Origin: Hydrogenophaga pseudoflava
Lineage (GTDB): Bacteria > Pseudomonadota > Gammaproteobacteria > Burkholderiales > Burkholderiaceae_C
Length of the DNA stretch: 64,000 bases
Reading direction: 5' to 3'
Assembly (NCBI RefSeq): GCF_031020795.1
Contig: NZ_JAVHJP010000005.1
Coordinates: 365,302-429,301, forward strand
The notes below the pieces were generated by a model. The model saw nothing but the letters and a program-made list of their open reading frames with translations, was not told where the DNA came from and did not search any database. A program made the position numbers and the translations under genes. This document shows positions 43,636 to 52,251 of the stretch, one piece after another. Positions within the stretch are counted from its first letter, which is position 1, and each line of letters opens with the position of its first letter.

Positions 43636-43653
43636 GCGGCCCGCCGCCGCTCA
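43633..43653. terminator. Hairpin joining two convergent stop codons
   Basis: A perfect 8-bp inverted repeat, TGAGCGGC (43633-43640) and GCCGCTCA (43646-43653), has a 5-nt loop. Both stop codons are in the stem: that of the MNIO partner gene on the plus strand and that of the ABC ATPase gene on the minus strand. It could act as a compact two-way terminator, although no T-tract follows. Confidence 0.45.
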
Positions 43654-44403
43654 GTGGATCGACGCGAGGAACTGCTGCAGCTCCGGCGTCTTGGGCGCCG
43701 CGAACAGTTCTGCGGGCGGCCCCATTTCGTGCACGCGACCCTGGTGCATGAAGATCACGCGGTCGCTGACCTTGCGCGCGAAGCCCATCTCGTGCGTCAC
43801 CATCAGCAGCGTCATGCCCTCGTCGGCCAGCGACTCCACCACGCGCAGCACCTCGCCCACCAGTTCGGGGTCGAGCGCCGAGGTGATCTCGTCGCACAGC
43901 AGCACGCTGGGCGCCATGGCCAGCGCGCGGGCGATCGCCACGCGCTGCTGCTGACCGCCCGAGAGCTGGTCCGGAAACGCGTCGAACTTCTCGCCCAGGC
44001 CCACGCGCTGCAACAGCCGGCGCGCCTGCTGCTCGCCCGCGTCCTTGGCGGTCTTCTTCACCAGGCCGGGCGCGAGCATCACGTTCTTGCCCACGCTCAG
44101 GTGCGGGAACAGGTTGAACTGCTGGAAGATCATGCCCACGTGCTGGCGCAGCGCGCGCATGGCGGCGGCGTCCTCGTGCAGCAGGGGTTGGCCGTCCACC
44201 GTCAGCGCGCCGGACTGGAAGGTCTCCAGCCCGTTGATGCACCTCAGCAGCGTGCTCTTGCCCGAGCCGCTCTTGCCGATGATGGCGATCACCTCGCCCT
44301 TTTTCACCTGCAGGTCGATGCCCTTGAGCACCTCGTTGCTGCCGTAGGACTTGCGCAGCGCGCGGATGTCGACGATGGGGGTGGCGGTCTCAGCGGACGG
44401 CAT
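43651..44403 (-). CDS. Polar amino-acid ABC transporter, ATP-binding protein
   Basis: A 250-residue ATPase of the GlnQ/HisP type. Walker A GKSGSGKST, Q-loop MIFQQFNLFPHLSV, signature [16 protein letters not shown], Walker B VLLCDEITSALDPE and the switch VTHEMGFA are all present. It is the last gene of a five-gene minus-strand operon (gntR, binding protein, two permeases, ATPase) and overlaps the second permease by 14 bp. Substrate probably an amino acid. Confidence 0.93.
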   Translation of the reverse strand: MPSAETATPIVDIRALRKSYGSNEVLKGIDLQVKKGEVIAIIGKSGSGKSTLLRCINGLETFQSGALTVDGQPLLHEDAAAMRALRQHVGMIFQQFNLFPHLSVGKNVMLAPGLVKKTAKDAGEQQARRLLQRVGLGEKFDAFPDQLSGGQQQRVAIARALAMAPSVLLCDEITSALDPELVGEVLRVVESLADEGMTLLMVTHEMGFARKVSDRVIFMHQGRVHEMGPPAELFAAPKTPELQQFLASIH

Positions 44404-45040
44404 TGAGTTTCCTTTCGAGGCGGCGCGCCGTCAGGCTCACGGGGAAGCAGAGCGCGAAATACATCAGGGCCACGCAGCTGTAGACCAGGAAGGGCTGGAA
44501 GGTGGCGTTGGTGATCATGGTGCCGGCCTTGGTCAGCTCGACAAAGCCGATGACGGACGCCAGCGCCGTGCCCTTGATGACCTGCACCAGGAAGCCCACG
44601 GTCGGCGCGATGGCGATGCGCGTGGCCTGCGGCAGCACCACATGGTGCAGCTGCTCGGCAAAGCTCAGCGCCAGGCTCTGCGCCGCCTCCCACTGCCCCT
44701 TAGGCACCGAGGCCACGCAGCCGCGCCAGATCTCGCACAGGAAGGCGCTGGTGTAGAGCGTGAGCGCCAGCGCCGCCGAGACCCAGGCCGAGGTGTCGAC
44801 GCCGAACAGCGCGAGGCCGAAATAGGCCAGGAACAGCTGCATCAGCAGCGGCGTGCCCTGGAAGAGCTGCACGTAGCCGGACACGAAGGTCTCGGCGCCG
44901 GGCCAGCGCGCGGTGCGCGCCACCAGCAACAACAGGCCGACGAGACCGCCGCCGATGAAGGCGACCAGCGAGAGCGCCACCGTCCAGCGCGCGGCCAGCA
45001 GCAGGTTGCGCAGGATGTCCCAGAGGGAAAAGTCAACCAC
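44390..45040 (-). CDS. Polar amino-acid ABC transporter, permease 2
   Basis: A 216-residue inner-membrane permease of the HisM/GlnP family with about five hydrophobic segments and the conserved EIWRGCVASVPKGQWEAAQS (EAA) loop that docks on the ATPase. The start is a GTG at 45040, chosen because GGAGG stands at the right distance; it overlaps the first permease by 8 bp. A two-permease heteromeric channel is the usual arrangement in this family. Confidence 0.92.
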   Translation of the reverse strand: MVDFSLWDILRNLLLAARWTVALSLVAFIGGGLVGLLLLVARTARWPGAETFVSGYVQLFQGTPLLMQLFLAYFGLALFGVDTSAWVSAALALTLYTSAFLCEIWRGCVASVPKGQWEAAQSLALSFAEQLHHVVLPQATRIAIAPTVGFLVQVIKGTALASVIGFVELTKAGTMITNATFQPFLVYSCVALMYFALCFPVSLTARRLERKLNAVR

Positions 45041-45710
45041 GGGCGCCTCCCTGGCCGAAGATGAAGCGCGGACCGGCCCAGTTGAGCAGGGCGCGCACGC
45101 CGATGGCCAGCAGCAGGTAGAGGCCGGTGGCGACGATGAAGGCCTCGAAGGCGCGGAAGTTGCGGCTCTGGATCAGGTTGGCCGCGTAGCTCAGCTCCTC
45201 GGTCGCGATCTGGCCGCACACCGCCGAGCCCAGCATCACGATGATGATCTGGCTGGTCAGCGCGGGCCACACCTTGCGCAGCGCGGGCGGCAGCACAACG
45301 TGGAAAAAGGTCTGTGCCCTGCTCAGCGCCAGGCTGGCCGCGGCCTCGTACTGCCCCCTGGGGGTGGCTTCGATGCCGGCGCGCACGATCTCGGCCGCGT
45401 ACGCTCCGAGGTTGACCACCATCGCGATCACCGAGGCGGTCTCGGGCGTGAGCTTCACGCCCGCCGCCGGCAGCCCGAAGAACACGAAGAACAGCTGCAC
45501 GATGAAGGGCGTGTTGCGGATCAGCTCCACATAGGTGCCCACCACCCAGCGCAGCCACAGCGGACCGTGGCTGCGCGCCCAGGCGCAGGCGATGCCGACG
45601 GCGACGCCCAGCAGGGCGGAGATGGCCGTCAGCCCCAGCGTCCAGGCCACGCCGGTGGCCAGCAGCGGCCACTGCTCCAGCACGGCCAGGAAGTCGAGTT
45701 CGATGCGCAT
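45033..45710 (-). CDS. Polar amino-acid ABC transporter, permease 1
   Basis: A 225-residue inner-membrane permease of the HisM/GlnP family. Hydrophobic segments and the loop EIVRAGIEATPRGQYEAAAS are characteristic, as is LIRNTPFIVQLFFVFFGLP. It lies 31 bp after the binding-protein gene and overlaps permease 2, with which it probably pairs. Confidence 0.92.
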   Translation of the reverse strand: MRIELDFLAVLEQWPLLATGVAWTLGLTAISALLGVAVGIACAWARSHGPLWLRWVVGTYVELIRNTPFIVQLFFVFFGLPAAGVKLTPETASVIAMVVNLGAYAAEIVRAGIEATPRGQYEAAASLALSRAQTFFHVVLPPALRKVWPALTSQIIIVMLGSAVCGQIATEELSYAANLIQSRNFRAFEAFIVATGLYLLLAIGVRALLNWAGPRFIFGQGGARG

Positions 45711-45741
45711 GGCGCCCGTCCTTTGTGTGCGTCAGTAGCGC

Positions 45742-46536
45742 TTATTCAGGAAGGGTGCCGGCGGGCCGGCCCAACCACTTCTTGGCCATGGTGTCCAGAT
45801 CGCCCGCCTTCTTCGCCGCGAGGATGACCTCGTTCACCTTGCTGCGCAGCGCGTCCTCGCCCTTGGCCACGCCGATGAAGTTCGGGCTGTCCTTGAGCAG
45901 CAGCTTGTACTCGGTGTTCAGCTGCGGGTTGCGGGCCATCATGTTGCCGGCCACCGAGGCGCCCGTCGCGATCACCTGTACCTGGCCCGAGACGAAGGCC
46001 GAGACGGTGGCGTTGTTGTCTTCGAAGCGCTTGATGTCGGCGCCCGCCGGCGCGACCTTGCTCAGTTCCTGGTCCTCGATGGCGCCGCGCGTGACGCCCA
46101 CCGACTTGCCCGCCAGGTCGGCGAACGAGGCCAGCGGCATCGACTTGGCCGCGAACACCGCCTGGAAGAAGGGCGAGTAGGCGACGGTGAAGTCGATCAC
46201 CTTCTCGCGCTCGGGGTTCTTGCCCAGCGTGGAGATGACGAGGTCGGCCTTCTTGGTCTGCAGGTAGGGGATGCGGTTGGCGCTCGTCACCGGCACCAGT
46301 TCCACCTTCACGCCCAGCTTGCCGGCGATGTACTTGGCCATGTCCACGTCCAGGCCCTGGGGCTGGAGGTCGGTGCCCACAAAGCCGTAGGGCGGGAAGT
46401 CGGTCGGGATGGCGATCTTGATCGCCTTGGCCTTCATCACGTCGTCCAGCGCGGTCTGCGCATGGGCGCCGCCGGTGAGGGCGACCAGGGCGAGGCCCGC
46501 CGAGAGGGCAAGCAGGTGGCGTTTGGTGGTCTTCAT
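45742..46536 (-). CDS. Polar amino-acid ABC transporter, periplasmic binding protein
   Basis: A 264-residue family 3 solute-binding protein. The signal peptide is about residues 1-26 (positive start KTTKRH, hydrophobic core, AHA before Q). The mature part has PTDFPPYGFVGTDLQPQGLD and FTVAYSPFFQAVFAAK, followed by LAGKSVGVTRG, typical of amino-acid binders. The ATG overlaps the regulator's stop as ATGA, an unusual order with gntR first. Confidence 0.92.
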   Translation of the reverse strand: MKTTKRHLLALSAGLALVALTGGAHAQTALDDVMKAKAIKIAIPTDFPPYGFVGTDLQPQGLDVDMAKYIAGKLGVKVELVPVTSANRIPYLQTKKADLVISTLGKNPEREKVIDFTVAYSPFFQAVFAAKSMPLASFADLAGKSVGVTRGAIEDQELSKVAPAGADIKRFEDNNATVSAFVSGQVQVIATGASVAGNMMARNPQLNTEYKLLLKDSPNFIGVAKGEDALRSKVNEVILAAKKAGDLDTMAKKWLGRPAGTLPE

Positions 46537-47258
46537 AGAACAGCTCCTAGGTAGGTGGGGGAGGGCGGGGTGTCGGGGTCGTTGCGCGGGCCCGAAACGG
46601 GGGCGAGCGCGGCGCGCAGCCCGGCTAGCGGGTCGGCCGCGGCCGTGTCCAGCCGCAGCGCCTGCTGCACGTGGCCGATGTGCTGGGCCATCAGCGCCTC
46701 CGCGCGCGCGGTGTCGCCGGCTTCGAGCGCCTTGACGATGTCCACGTGCTCCTGGCACGAATGCGCCGCGTCGTGCGTGCTCTGGTAGAGCATGGCGATC
46801 AGCGTGGTGCGCGCGGTGAAGTCGCGCAGCGTGTCGGCCAGCAGCTGGTTGCCCAGGCACTCGGCCAGGCACACGTGGAAGTCGCCCAGCAGGTAGCTGC
46901 GCCGGCCCACGTCCGTGCCCTTGAGCGCCTGCTTCTCCTCGCGGATGTGGCGCTTGAGCTTGTCCAGCTTGGCCTTGTCCATCGGTGCCGCGCTGCGGAT
47001 GAGGCCGGTCTCGATCACGCGCCGCGCCTCGAATGCCTCGCGTGCCTCGGCCTCGGAAGGCTCCACGACGAACCATCCGCGGCGCGAGCTGACGGTGACG
47101 ATGCCGCGCGCGGCCAGCTGCATCAGGGCCTCGCGCACCAGGGTGCGGCTGCAGTCGAACAGCATGGACAGCGCCTGCTCGCCCAGGCGCGCACCCGGCG
47201 CGAGCTTCTGCGCCAGGATGGCTTCAACAATGCGGTCGGCGATGTCGCTGGAGGTCAT
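46533..47258 (-). CDS. GntR-family regulator (FCD type) of the amino-acid ABC operon
   Basis: A 241-residue regulator with a winged helix at about 1-68 ([34 protein letters not shown]) and an all-helical FCD ligand domain at about 75-215 ([29 protein letters not shown]). The ATG at 47258 is preferred over a TTG three codons earlier. A palindrome and a direct repeat upstream are candidate operators. It is the first gene of the operon it probably controls. Confidence 0.9.
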   Translation of the reverse strand: MTSSDIADRIVEAILAQKLAPGARLGEQALSMLFDCSRTLVREALMQLAARGIVTVSSRRGWFVVEPSEAEAREAFEARRVIETGLIRSAAPMDKAKLDKLKRHIREEKQALKGTDVGRRSYLLGDFHVCLAECLGNQLLADTLRDFTARTTLIAMLYQSTHDAAHSCQEHVDIVKALEAGDTARAEALMAQHIGHVQQALRLDTAAADPLAGLRAALAPVSGPRNDPDTPPSPTYLGAVL

Positions 47259-47318
47259 GGTGGGCAAAGGTGGTTGCCGACCCCTCTTGCCAGAACCGTG
47301 CCAGCCAGTTCACAGGCC

Positions 47319-47351
47319 TTGTATGCAAGACAGGTGCATCAGACAGGTGCA
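47319..47351. promoter_or_regulatory. Candidate GntR operator and direct repeat
   Basis: TTGTATGCAA (47319-47328) is an imperfect palindrome of the TTG-N4-CAA form common for FCD-type GntR proteins. It is followed by two copies of AGACAGGTGCA (47328-47338 and 47341-47351), 13 bp apart. The cluster lies 61-93 bp before the gntR start. Function is inferred from place and form. Confidence 0.45.
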
Positions 47352-47420
47352 CATCGGGGTGAAACGCGGCCGCGCGCCCCGATCCGGCCCATGCGACCGC
47401 CCGGTTCCGGTGCCTGCGGG

Positions 47421-47447
47421 AAAGAAAAAGGGGCGCTCAGCCGCCCC
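47421..47447 (-). terminator. Intrinsic terminator of the thioredoxin-like gene
   Basis: On the minus strand, GGGGCG (47442-47447) and CGCCCC (47430-47435) form a 6-bp stem with a 6-nt loop, followed by TTTTTCTTT (47421-47429). The stop codon of the thioredoxin-like gene lies in the loop region. Confidence 0.8.
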
Positions 47448-47778
47448 GCGCTGCCAGCCGCTGTGCCAGCGCGACGGCTTCGGGCGTCACGCCCTGTGGT
47501 GCCGCGCCCTCAGGGCTCAGGCGCGCGATCAGGTTGTCCAGGAACGCCGCCTGCGGCGGAATGGCGCTCAGGAAAAGCGCCCGGTCACCGCGCGCGATCA
47601 GTACCGTCGGGAAGGTCTCGATGTCCAGTCCGACCTCGTCCATCAGGTCCGGCTCGTCCTCGATGTCCAGCCAGTGCCAGCGGTGCTGCGGGTGGCGCGT
47701 GGCGACCGCGTCCCAGTCCGGCCGCCAGGCCCGACAGGCACTGCACCACTCGGCACACAGACAGACCACATCCAGCAT
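47437..47778 (-). CDS. Thioredoxin-family protein
   Basis: A 113-residue single-domain thioredoxin-like protein. The redox pair is C12-S-A-C15 in [11 protein letters not shown], in place of the classical WCGPC, and the cis-proline is in [11 protein letters not shown]. The non-classical CSAC active site suggests a special thiol-disulfide partner. No signal peptide, so cytoplasmic. It is a single-gene unit with its own terminator, divergent from the PACE gene. Confidence 0.88.
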   Translation of the reverse strand: MLDVVCLCAEWCSACRAWRPDWDAVATRHPQHRWHWLDIEDEPDLMDEVGLDIETFPTVLIARGDRALFLSAIPPQAAFLDNLIARLSPEGAAPQGVTPEAVALAQRLAARGG

Positions 47779-47862
47779 TCAACCGCTCCGACCAGACATC
47801 ACAATCGGGGGAGCATAGCCGCGCGCCTGCGGCCCCTACACCCCCCCGTACAAAGTCCGTCC

Positions 47863-48300
47863 ATGCAAGGCATCCGCCGCAAAGTCGTCTATGTCACCCT
47901 GTTCGAGTTGATCGCCATCGCTATCAGCAGCACCGGCCTGGCCGCCGGCTCGGGCGCCAGCGTGCAGCACGCGGGCGTCGCGGCCATCGCGTCCTCCGTC
48001 ATCGCCGTGGTGTGGAACCTGGCCTACAACACCGCCTTCGAACACTGGGAAGCGCGCCAGACGGTGCGGGGCCGCAGCTTCAAGCGACGCGCGGCGCACG
48101 CCATTGGTTTCGAGGTGGGCTTCATCGTCACGCTGGTGCCGCTGTTCGCCTGGTGGCTGGACATCGGCTGGTGGCACGCGCTGGTGCTGGACCTTGGCCT
48201 CTCGGCGTTTTTCCTCGTGTACACCTTCGTCTTCAACCTGGCGTTCGACAAGGTGTTCGGCCTGCCCGCGTCGGCGCTGCCGCTGCCCGAAACCCCATGA
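47863..48300 (+). CDS. PACE-type (chlorhexidine-like) efflux transporter
   Basis: A 145-residue membrane protein with four predicted helices in two repeated halves ([19 protein letters not shown] and [20 protein letters not shown] begin them, with [13 protein letters not shown] and [14 protein letters not shown] closing them). This double BTP-type repeat is the hallmark of the proteobacterial antimicrobial compound efflux family, which exports biocides such as chlorhexidine. Its stop overlaps the acylphosphatase start as ATGA. Confidence 0.88.
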   Translation: MQGIRRKVVYVTLFELIAIAISSTGLAAGSGASVQHAGVAAIASSVIAVVWNLAYNTAFEHWEARQTVRGRSFKRRAAHAIGFEVGFIVTLVPLFAWWLDIGWWHALVLDLGLSAFFLVYTFVFNLAFDKVFGLPASALPLPETP

Positions 48301-48590
48301 GCACCCAAGCCGTCACCAACCGCCACCTGCGCATCACCGGCCGCGTGCAGGGTGTGGGCTACCGCTGGAACATGGCGCAGCAGGCGACCGCGCTGGGCGT
48401 CAGTGGCTGGGTGCGCAATCGGCGGGACGGGAGTGTGGAAGCGCTGGCCTGTGGCCCGGCCGAGGCGGTGCAGGCGCTGATCGACTGGGCTCGGCGCGGG
48501 CCGGAGATGGCGCGGGTGGATGGGGTGGTGGTGACGGCGTTGGAAGATGAGGACGCGCTGAGCGGGTTCGAGCAGCGGAAGACGGTGTAG
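48297..48590 (+). CDS. acyP: Acylphosphatase
   Basis: A 97-residue enzyme hydrolysing acylphosphates. The phosphate loop [10 protein letters not shown] holds the catalytic R23, and the second catalytic residue is N41 in [13 protein letters not shown]. Length and fold pattern fit the family. It overlaps the PACE transporter gene by 4 bp. Confidence 0.93.
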   Translation: MSTQAVTNRHLRITGRVQGVGYRWNMAQQATALGVSGWVRNRRDGSVEALACGPAEAVQALIDWARRGPEMARVDGVVVTALEDEDALSGFEQRKTV

Positions 48591-48636
48591 ACGCTGCCTA
48601 TGATGTAAACCTCAAACCCGAGGGAGGCCCTCTCAG

Positions 48637-49395
48637 ATGGCGAACAATCACCACGGCGCAGATCAGGAATCGCGCGTCGCCGTCCTGGTGGACTGTGACA
48701 ACACCACCCCTGAAATCCTCGAATACGCATTGCGCGTCGTCGCGCAGTTCGGCCGCGTCGTGCTGCGCCGCGGCTACGGCAACCACAGCACCCTGGCCAA
48801 CAAGTGGCAGGAAGCGCTGGTCCGCCTCGCCTTCACACCCTGCCTTCAATACCAGTACGCTGCGGGCAAGAACACGTCCGACATCGCGCTGGCGCTGGAC
48901 GCCATCGAAGCCCTGTTCGACCGCCGGGCCGACACCTTCTGCCTCGTCACCAGCGACTCCGACTTTGCCTACCTCTGCCGCAAGCTGAGAGAGCGCGGCG
49001 CCACGGTCCACATCGTGGGCGAAGCCAAGAGCCCGGACGCCTTGCGTAACGCGAGCGACCAGTTCTTTGAGTGGGTGAAGCCTGAACCAGCAGCCGAGCT
49101 ACCCAAAGTCGCTGCCAAGGTGGAGTCGGCAAAACCTGACTCGGCCAAGCCAGCGGCGAAGCAACGTCCGATGTTTGTCGTCGAGGCAGTAACCTTGTTG
49201 GCGGCGGACACATCGGAAGGAAAAGTCAGCGTCGGTGGTCTGGGCTCCTATCTAAAGCGTGCAGACCCATCTTTCTCGCCCAAGAACTACGGCCATTCGG
49301 GGCTGCTTGACATGCTCAAGACCTACGACCTGCTCAAGGTGCAGCAGGAAAATGGCGGGCATTGGACCGTTCGCCTTGCCTCAGCGGCGACCTGA
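48637..49395 (+). CDS. NYN-domain (LabA/DUF88-like) protein with C-terminal OST-HTH/LOTUS domain
   Basis: A 252-residue protein. The N-terminal NYN nuclease-like domain (about 12-145) keeps the acidic residues of the metal site: VDCDNTT (D19, D21), NTSDIALALDAIEAL and VTSDSDFAYL. After an Ala/Lys/Pro linker, residues about 175-250 form a LOTUS-type winged helix (GKVSVGGLGSYLKRADPSFS and LLDMLKTYDLLKVQ). Such proteins are predicted RNases with an RNA-binding helper. Base composition falls in its second half, which marks the edge of the lower-GC island. Confidence 0.88.
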   Translation: MANNHHGADQESRVAVLVDCDNTTPEILEYALRVVAQFGRVVLRRGYGNHSTLANKWQEALVRLAFTPCLQYQYAAGKNTSDIALALDAIEALFDRRADTFCLVTSDSDFAYLCRKLRERGATVHIVGEAKSPDALRNASDQFFEWVKPEPAAELPKVAAKVESAKPDSAKPAAKQRPMFVVEAVTLLAADTSEGKVSVGGLGSYLKRADPSFSPKNYGHSGLLDMLKTYDLLKVQQENGGHWTVRLASAAT

Positions 49396-49436
49396 CAATA
49401 GCGTTCCAGCTCTCAAGAACCAATCAAGACTGATAA

Positions 49437-52235
49437 ATGACGCACTCAGAAGCGGCCACCAGGTCAGCGCTGATCGACAAGGCCCTTGGCCAATCGGGCT
49501 GGAACGTCAAAGACCCAACCCAGGTCATTGAAGAGTTCGACATCACGGTCGGCCTGGCGCCCGGTGTCAAAGAGCCACGCACCCCTTACGAAGGCCATCA
49601 GTTCAGCGACTACGTGTTGCTTGGCAAGGATGGCAAACCATTGGCGGTGGTTGAAGCCAAACGAACCAGCAAAGACGCAGCTCTGGGCAGGGAGCAGGCC
49701 AAACAGTACTGCTACAACATCCAGAAGCAAGTGGGGGGCGAACTGCCATTCTGCTTCTACACCAACGGTCACGACACCTACTTCTGGGACTTGGAGAACG
49801 CTCCACCCCGTAAGGTGGTGGGATTTCCAACGCGCGATGACCTGGAGCGCTTCTCGTACATCCGCCGCAACCGCAAGCCGCTGACGCACGAGTTCATCAA
49901 CACCTCGATTGCGGGCCGCGACTATCAAATCCGCGCCATCCGTTCAGTGCTCGAAGGCATTGAGCAAAAGAAGCGGGACTTTCTGTTGGTCATGGCCACC
50001 GGCACAGGCAAGACAAGAACCTGTATTGCCCTGGTCGATGCCCTGATGCGCGCCGGGCATGCCGAGAAAGTGCTGTTTTTGGTGGATCGCATTGCCCTTC
50101 GCGAGCAAGCCCTGGCGGCCTTCAAAGAGCACATGCCCAACGAGCCACGTTGGCCGAACCTAGGTGAAAAGTTGGTCGCCAAAGACCGCCGGGTGTATGT
50201 CGCGACCTACCCGACGATGCTCAACATCATCCGAGACGAGGCGCAGCACCTATCGCCTCACTTCTTTGACTTCATCGTGGTCGATGAGAGCCACCGCTCC
50301 ATCTACAACACCTTTGGAGAGGTCCTCGACTACTTCAAGACCATCACCCTGGGGTTGACCGCCACTCCCACGGACCTGATCGACCACAACACCTTTCAGC
50401 TGTTTCACTGCGAAAGCGGCATCCCGACGTTTGCGTACACATACGAAGAGGCCGTTAACAACGTCCCGCCCTATCTCTCCAACTTCCAGGTCATGAAGAT
50501 CCAGACCAAGTTCCAGATGGAGGGCATCAGCAAGCGCACCATTTCGCTGGAAGACCAGAAGAAGCTGATCCTGCAAGGCAAGGACGTTGAAGAAATCAAT
50601 TTCGAAGGGTCGCAACTCGAAAAGCAGGTCATCAACAAGGGCACCAACACCCTGATAGTCCGCGAGTTCATGGAAGAGTCCATCAAGGACGCGAACGGTG
50701 TTCTGCCAGGCAAGACCATCTTCTTCTGTGCCACCAAGGCCCACGCCCGACGCATGGAAGAGATCTTTGACAAGCTCTATCCCCAGTACCACGGCGAGCT
50801 GGCCAAGGTCATGGTGTCAGACGATCCGCGCGTCTACGGCAAAGGCGGCTTGCTCGATCAATTCACCAACAACGACATGCCGCGCATCGCCATCAGCGTG
50901 GACATGCTCGACACAGGCATCGACGTGCGAGAAATCGTCAACCTCGTCTTCGCCAAGCCGGTGTATTCGTACACCAAGTTCTGGCAGATGGTCGGGCGTG
51001 GTACGCGCTTGCTCGAAACGAACAAGCCCAAACCGTGGTGCCTTGAGAAAGACGTGTTTCTTATCCTCGACTGCTGGGACAACTTCGAGTACTTCAAGCT
51101 CAACCCCAAAGGCAAGGAGCTGAAGCCACAGTTGTCGCTGCCGGTGCGGCTGGTCGGTCTGCGCCTCGACAAGATCGAAAAGGCCAACGACAGTGGCCAT
51201 GAAGACATTGCCGCACGGGAAGTTGCCAAACTGCGCTCGCAGATTGCAGCGTTGCCCAAAGAGTCTATCGTCATCAAGGAAGCCGCTGCCGCTTTGGCGA
51301 GGCTACAAGACGAGAACTTCTGGATCAGCCTCAACCACGACCGGCTGGACTTCCTTCGCGCAGAAATCAAGCCGCTGTTTCGCACCGTTTCCGAAGCCGA
51401 CTTCAAAGCCATGCGCTTTGAGCGCGACGTGCTGGAGTACTCCCTCGCCATTCTCAGCGAAGACAAGGAACAGGCCGAAACCCTCAAAGCAGGCATCGTC
51501 GAGCAGATCAGCGAGTTGCCCCTGTCGGTCAGTTTCGTGAAGCAGGAAGAAGCCCTCATCCGCGCCGCCCAGACCAACCACTATTGGGCCAAGGCCGACG
51601 ACGATGTCTTTGATGAACTGGTCGCCAAGCTCGGCCCGCTGATGAAGTTCCGGGAACACAACACGGGGCAGGAACAAACCCACCTCGATCTGGCCGATGA
51701 GCTACACAAGAAGGAGCGAGTGGAGTTTGGCCCTCAACACGAGTCGGTCAGCATCACCCGCTACCGCGAGATGGTCGAGGCCCTGGTCACGGAGCTGACA
51801 GACCACAACCCGGTGCTGCAGAAAATCAAGAACGGCGAACCCGTCAGCGCTGAGGAAGCCAGCCAACTGGCCGACCTGCTGCACGAAGAGCACCCGCACA
51901 TCACCGAAGACCTCCTGCGTCAGGTCTACAAGAACCGCAAGGCGCGCTTCATCCAGTTCATTCGCCACATCCTGGGCATTGAGCCACTCAAGACCTTCCC
52001 GGACGAGGTCAGAGCCGCCTTTGACCAGTTCATTCGCGCCCACACCACGCTCAGCGTCAGGCAGATGGAGTTTCTCAACCTGTTGAAGAACTTCATCATC
52101 GAGCGAGAGAAGGTCGAAAAGAAAGACCTGATCAACGCGCCCTTCACCGTCATCCACCCACAGGGCATTCTTGGCGTGTTCACTCCGACAGAAATCAACG
52201 ACATCCTGCAGCTGACCGAACGGTTGGCTGCCTAA
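49437..52235 (+). CDS. hsdR: Type I restriction endonuclease, R subunit HsdR
   Basis: A 932-residue ATP-dependent translocase and nuclease. The nuclease site is D58 and E73-x-K75 (VVEAKRTS); the helicase part has Walker A ATGTGKT (187-193), the DEAD-type box DESH (283-286) and LGLTATP, followed by the VGRGTRL motif VI. A helical C-terminal region (from about 600) should bind HsdM. It is 41 bp after the NYN gene and leads the operon hsdR-hsdM-hsdS. Confidence 0.94.
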   Translation: MTHSEAATRSALIDKALGQSGWNVKDPTQVIEEFDITVGLAPGVKEPRTPYEGHQFSDYVLLGKDGKPLAVVEAKRTSKDAALGREQAKQYCYNIQKQVGGELPFCFYTNGHDTYFWDLENAPPRKVVGFPTRDDLERFSYIRRNRKPLTHEFINTSIAGRDYQIRAIRSVLEGIEQKKRDFLLVMATGTGKTRTCIALVDALMRAGHAEKVLFLVDRIALREQALAAFKEHMPNEPRWPNLGEKLVAKDRRVYVATYPTMLNIIRDEAQHLSPHFFDFIVVDESHRSIYNTFGEVLDYFKTITLGLTATPTDLIDHNTFQLFHCESGIPTFAYTYEEAVNNVPPYLSNFQVMKIQTKFQMEGISKRTISLEDQKKLILQGKDVEEINFEGSQLEKQVINKGTNTLIVREFMEESIKDANGVLPGKTIFFCATKAHARRMEEIFDKLYPQYHGELAKVMVSDDPRVYGKGGLLDQFTNNDMPRIAISVDMLDTGIDVREIVNLVFAKPVYSYTKFWQMVGRGTRLLETNKPKPWCLEKDVFLILDCWDNFEYFKLNPKGKELKPQLSLPVRLVGLRLDKIEKANDSGHEDIAAREVAKLRSQIAALPKESIVIKEAAAALARLQDENFWISLNHDRLDFLRAEIKPLFRTVSEADFKAMRFERDVLEYSLAILSEDKEQAETLKAGIVEQISELPLSVSFVKQEEALIRAAQTNHYWAKADDDVFDELVAKLGPLMKFREHNTGQEQTHLDLADELHKKERVEFGPQHESVSITRYREMVEALVTELTDHNPVLQKIKNGEPVSAEEASQLADLLHEEHPHITEDLLRQVYKNRKARFIQFIRHILGIEPLKTFPDEVRAAFDQFIRAHTTLSVRQMEFLNLLKNFIIEREKVEKKDLINAPFTVIHPQGILGVFTPTEINDILQLTERLAA

Positions 52236-52251
52236 GAAACCAGGCACACCC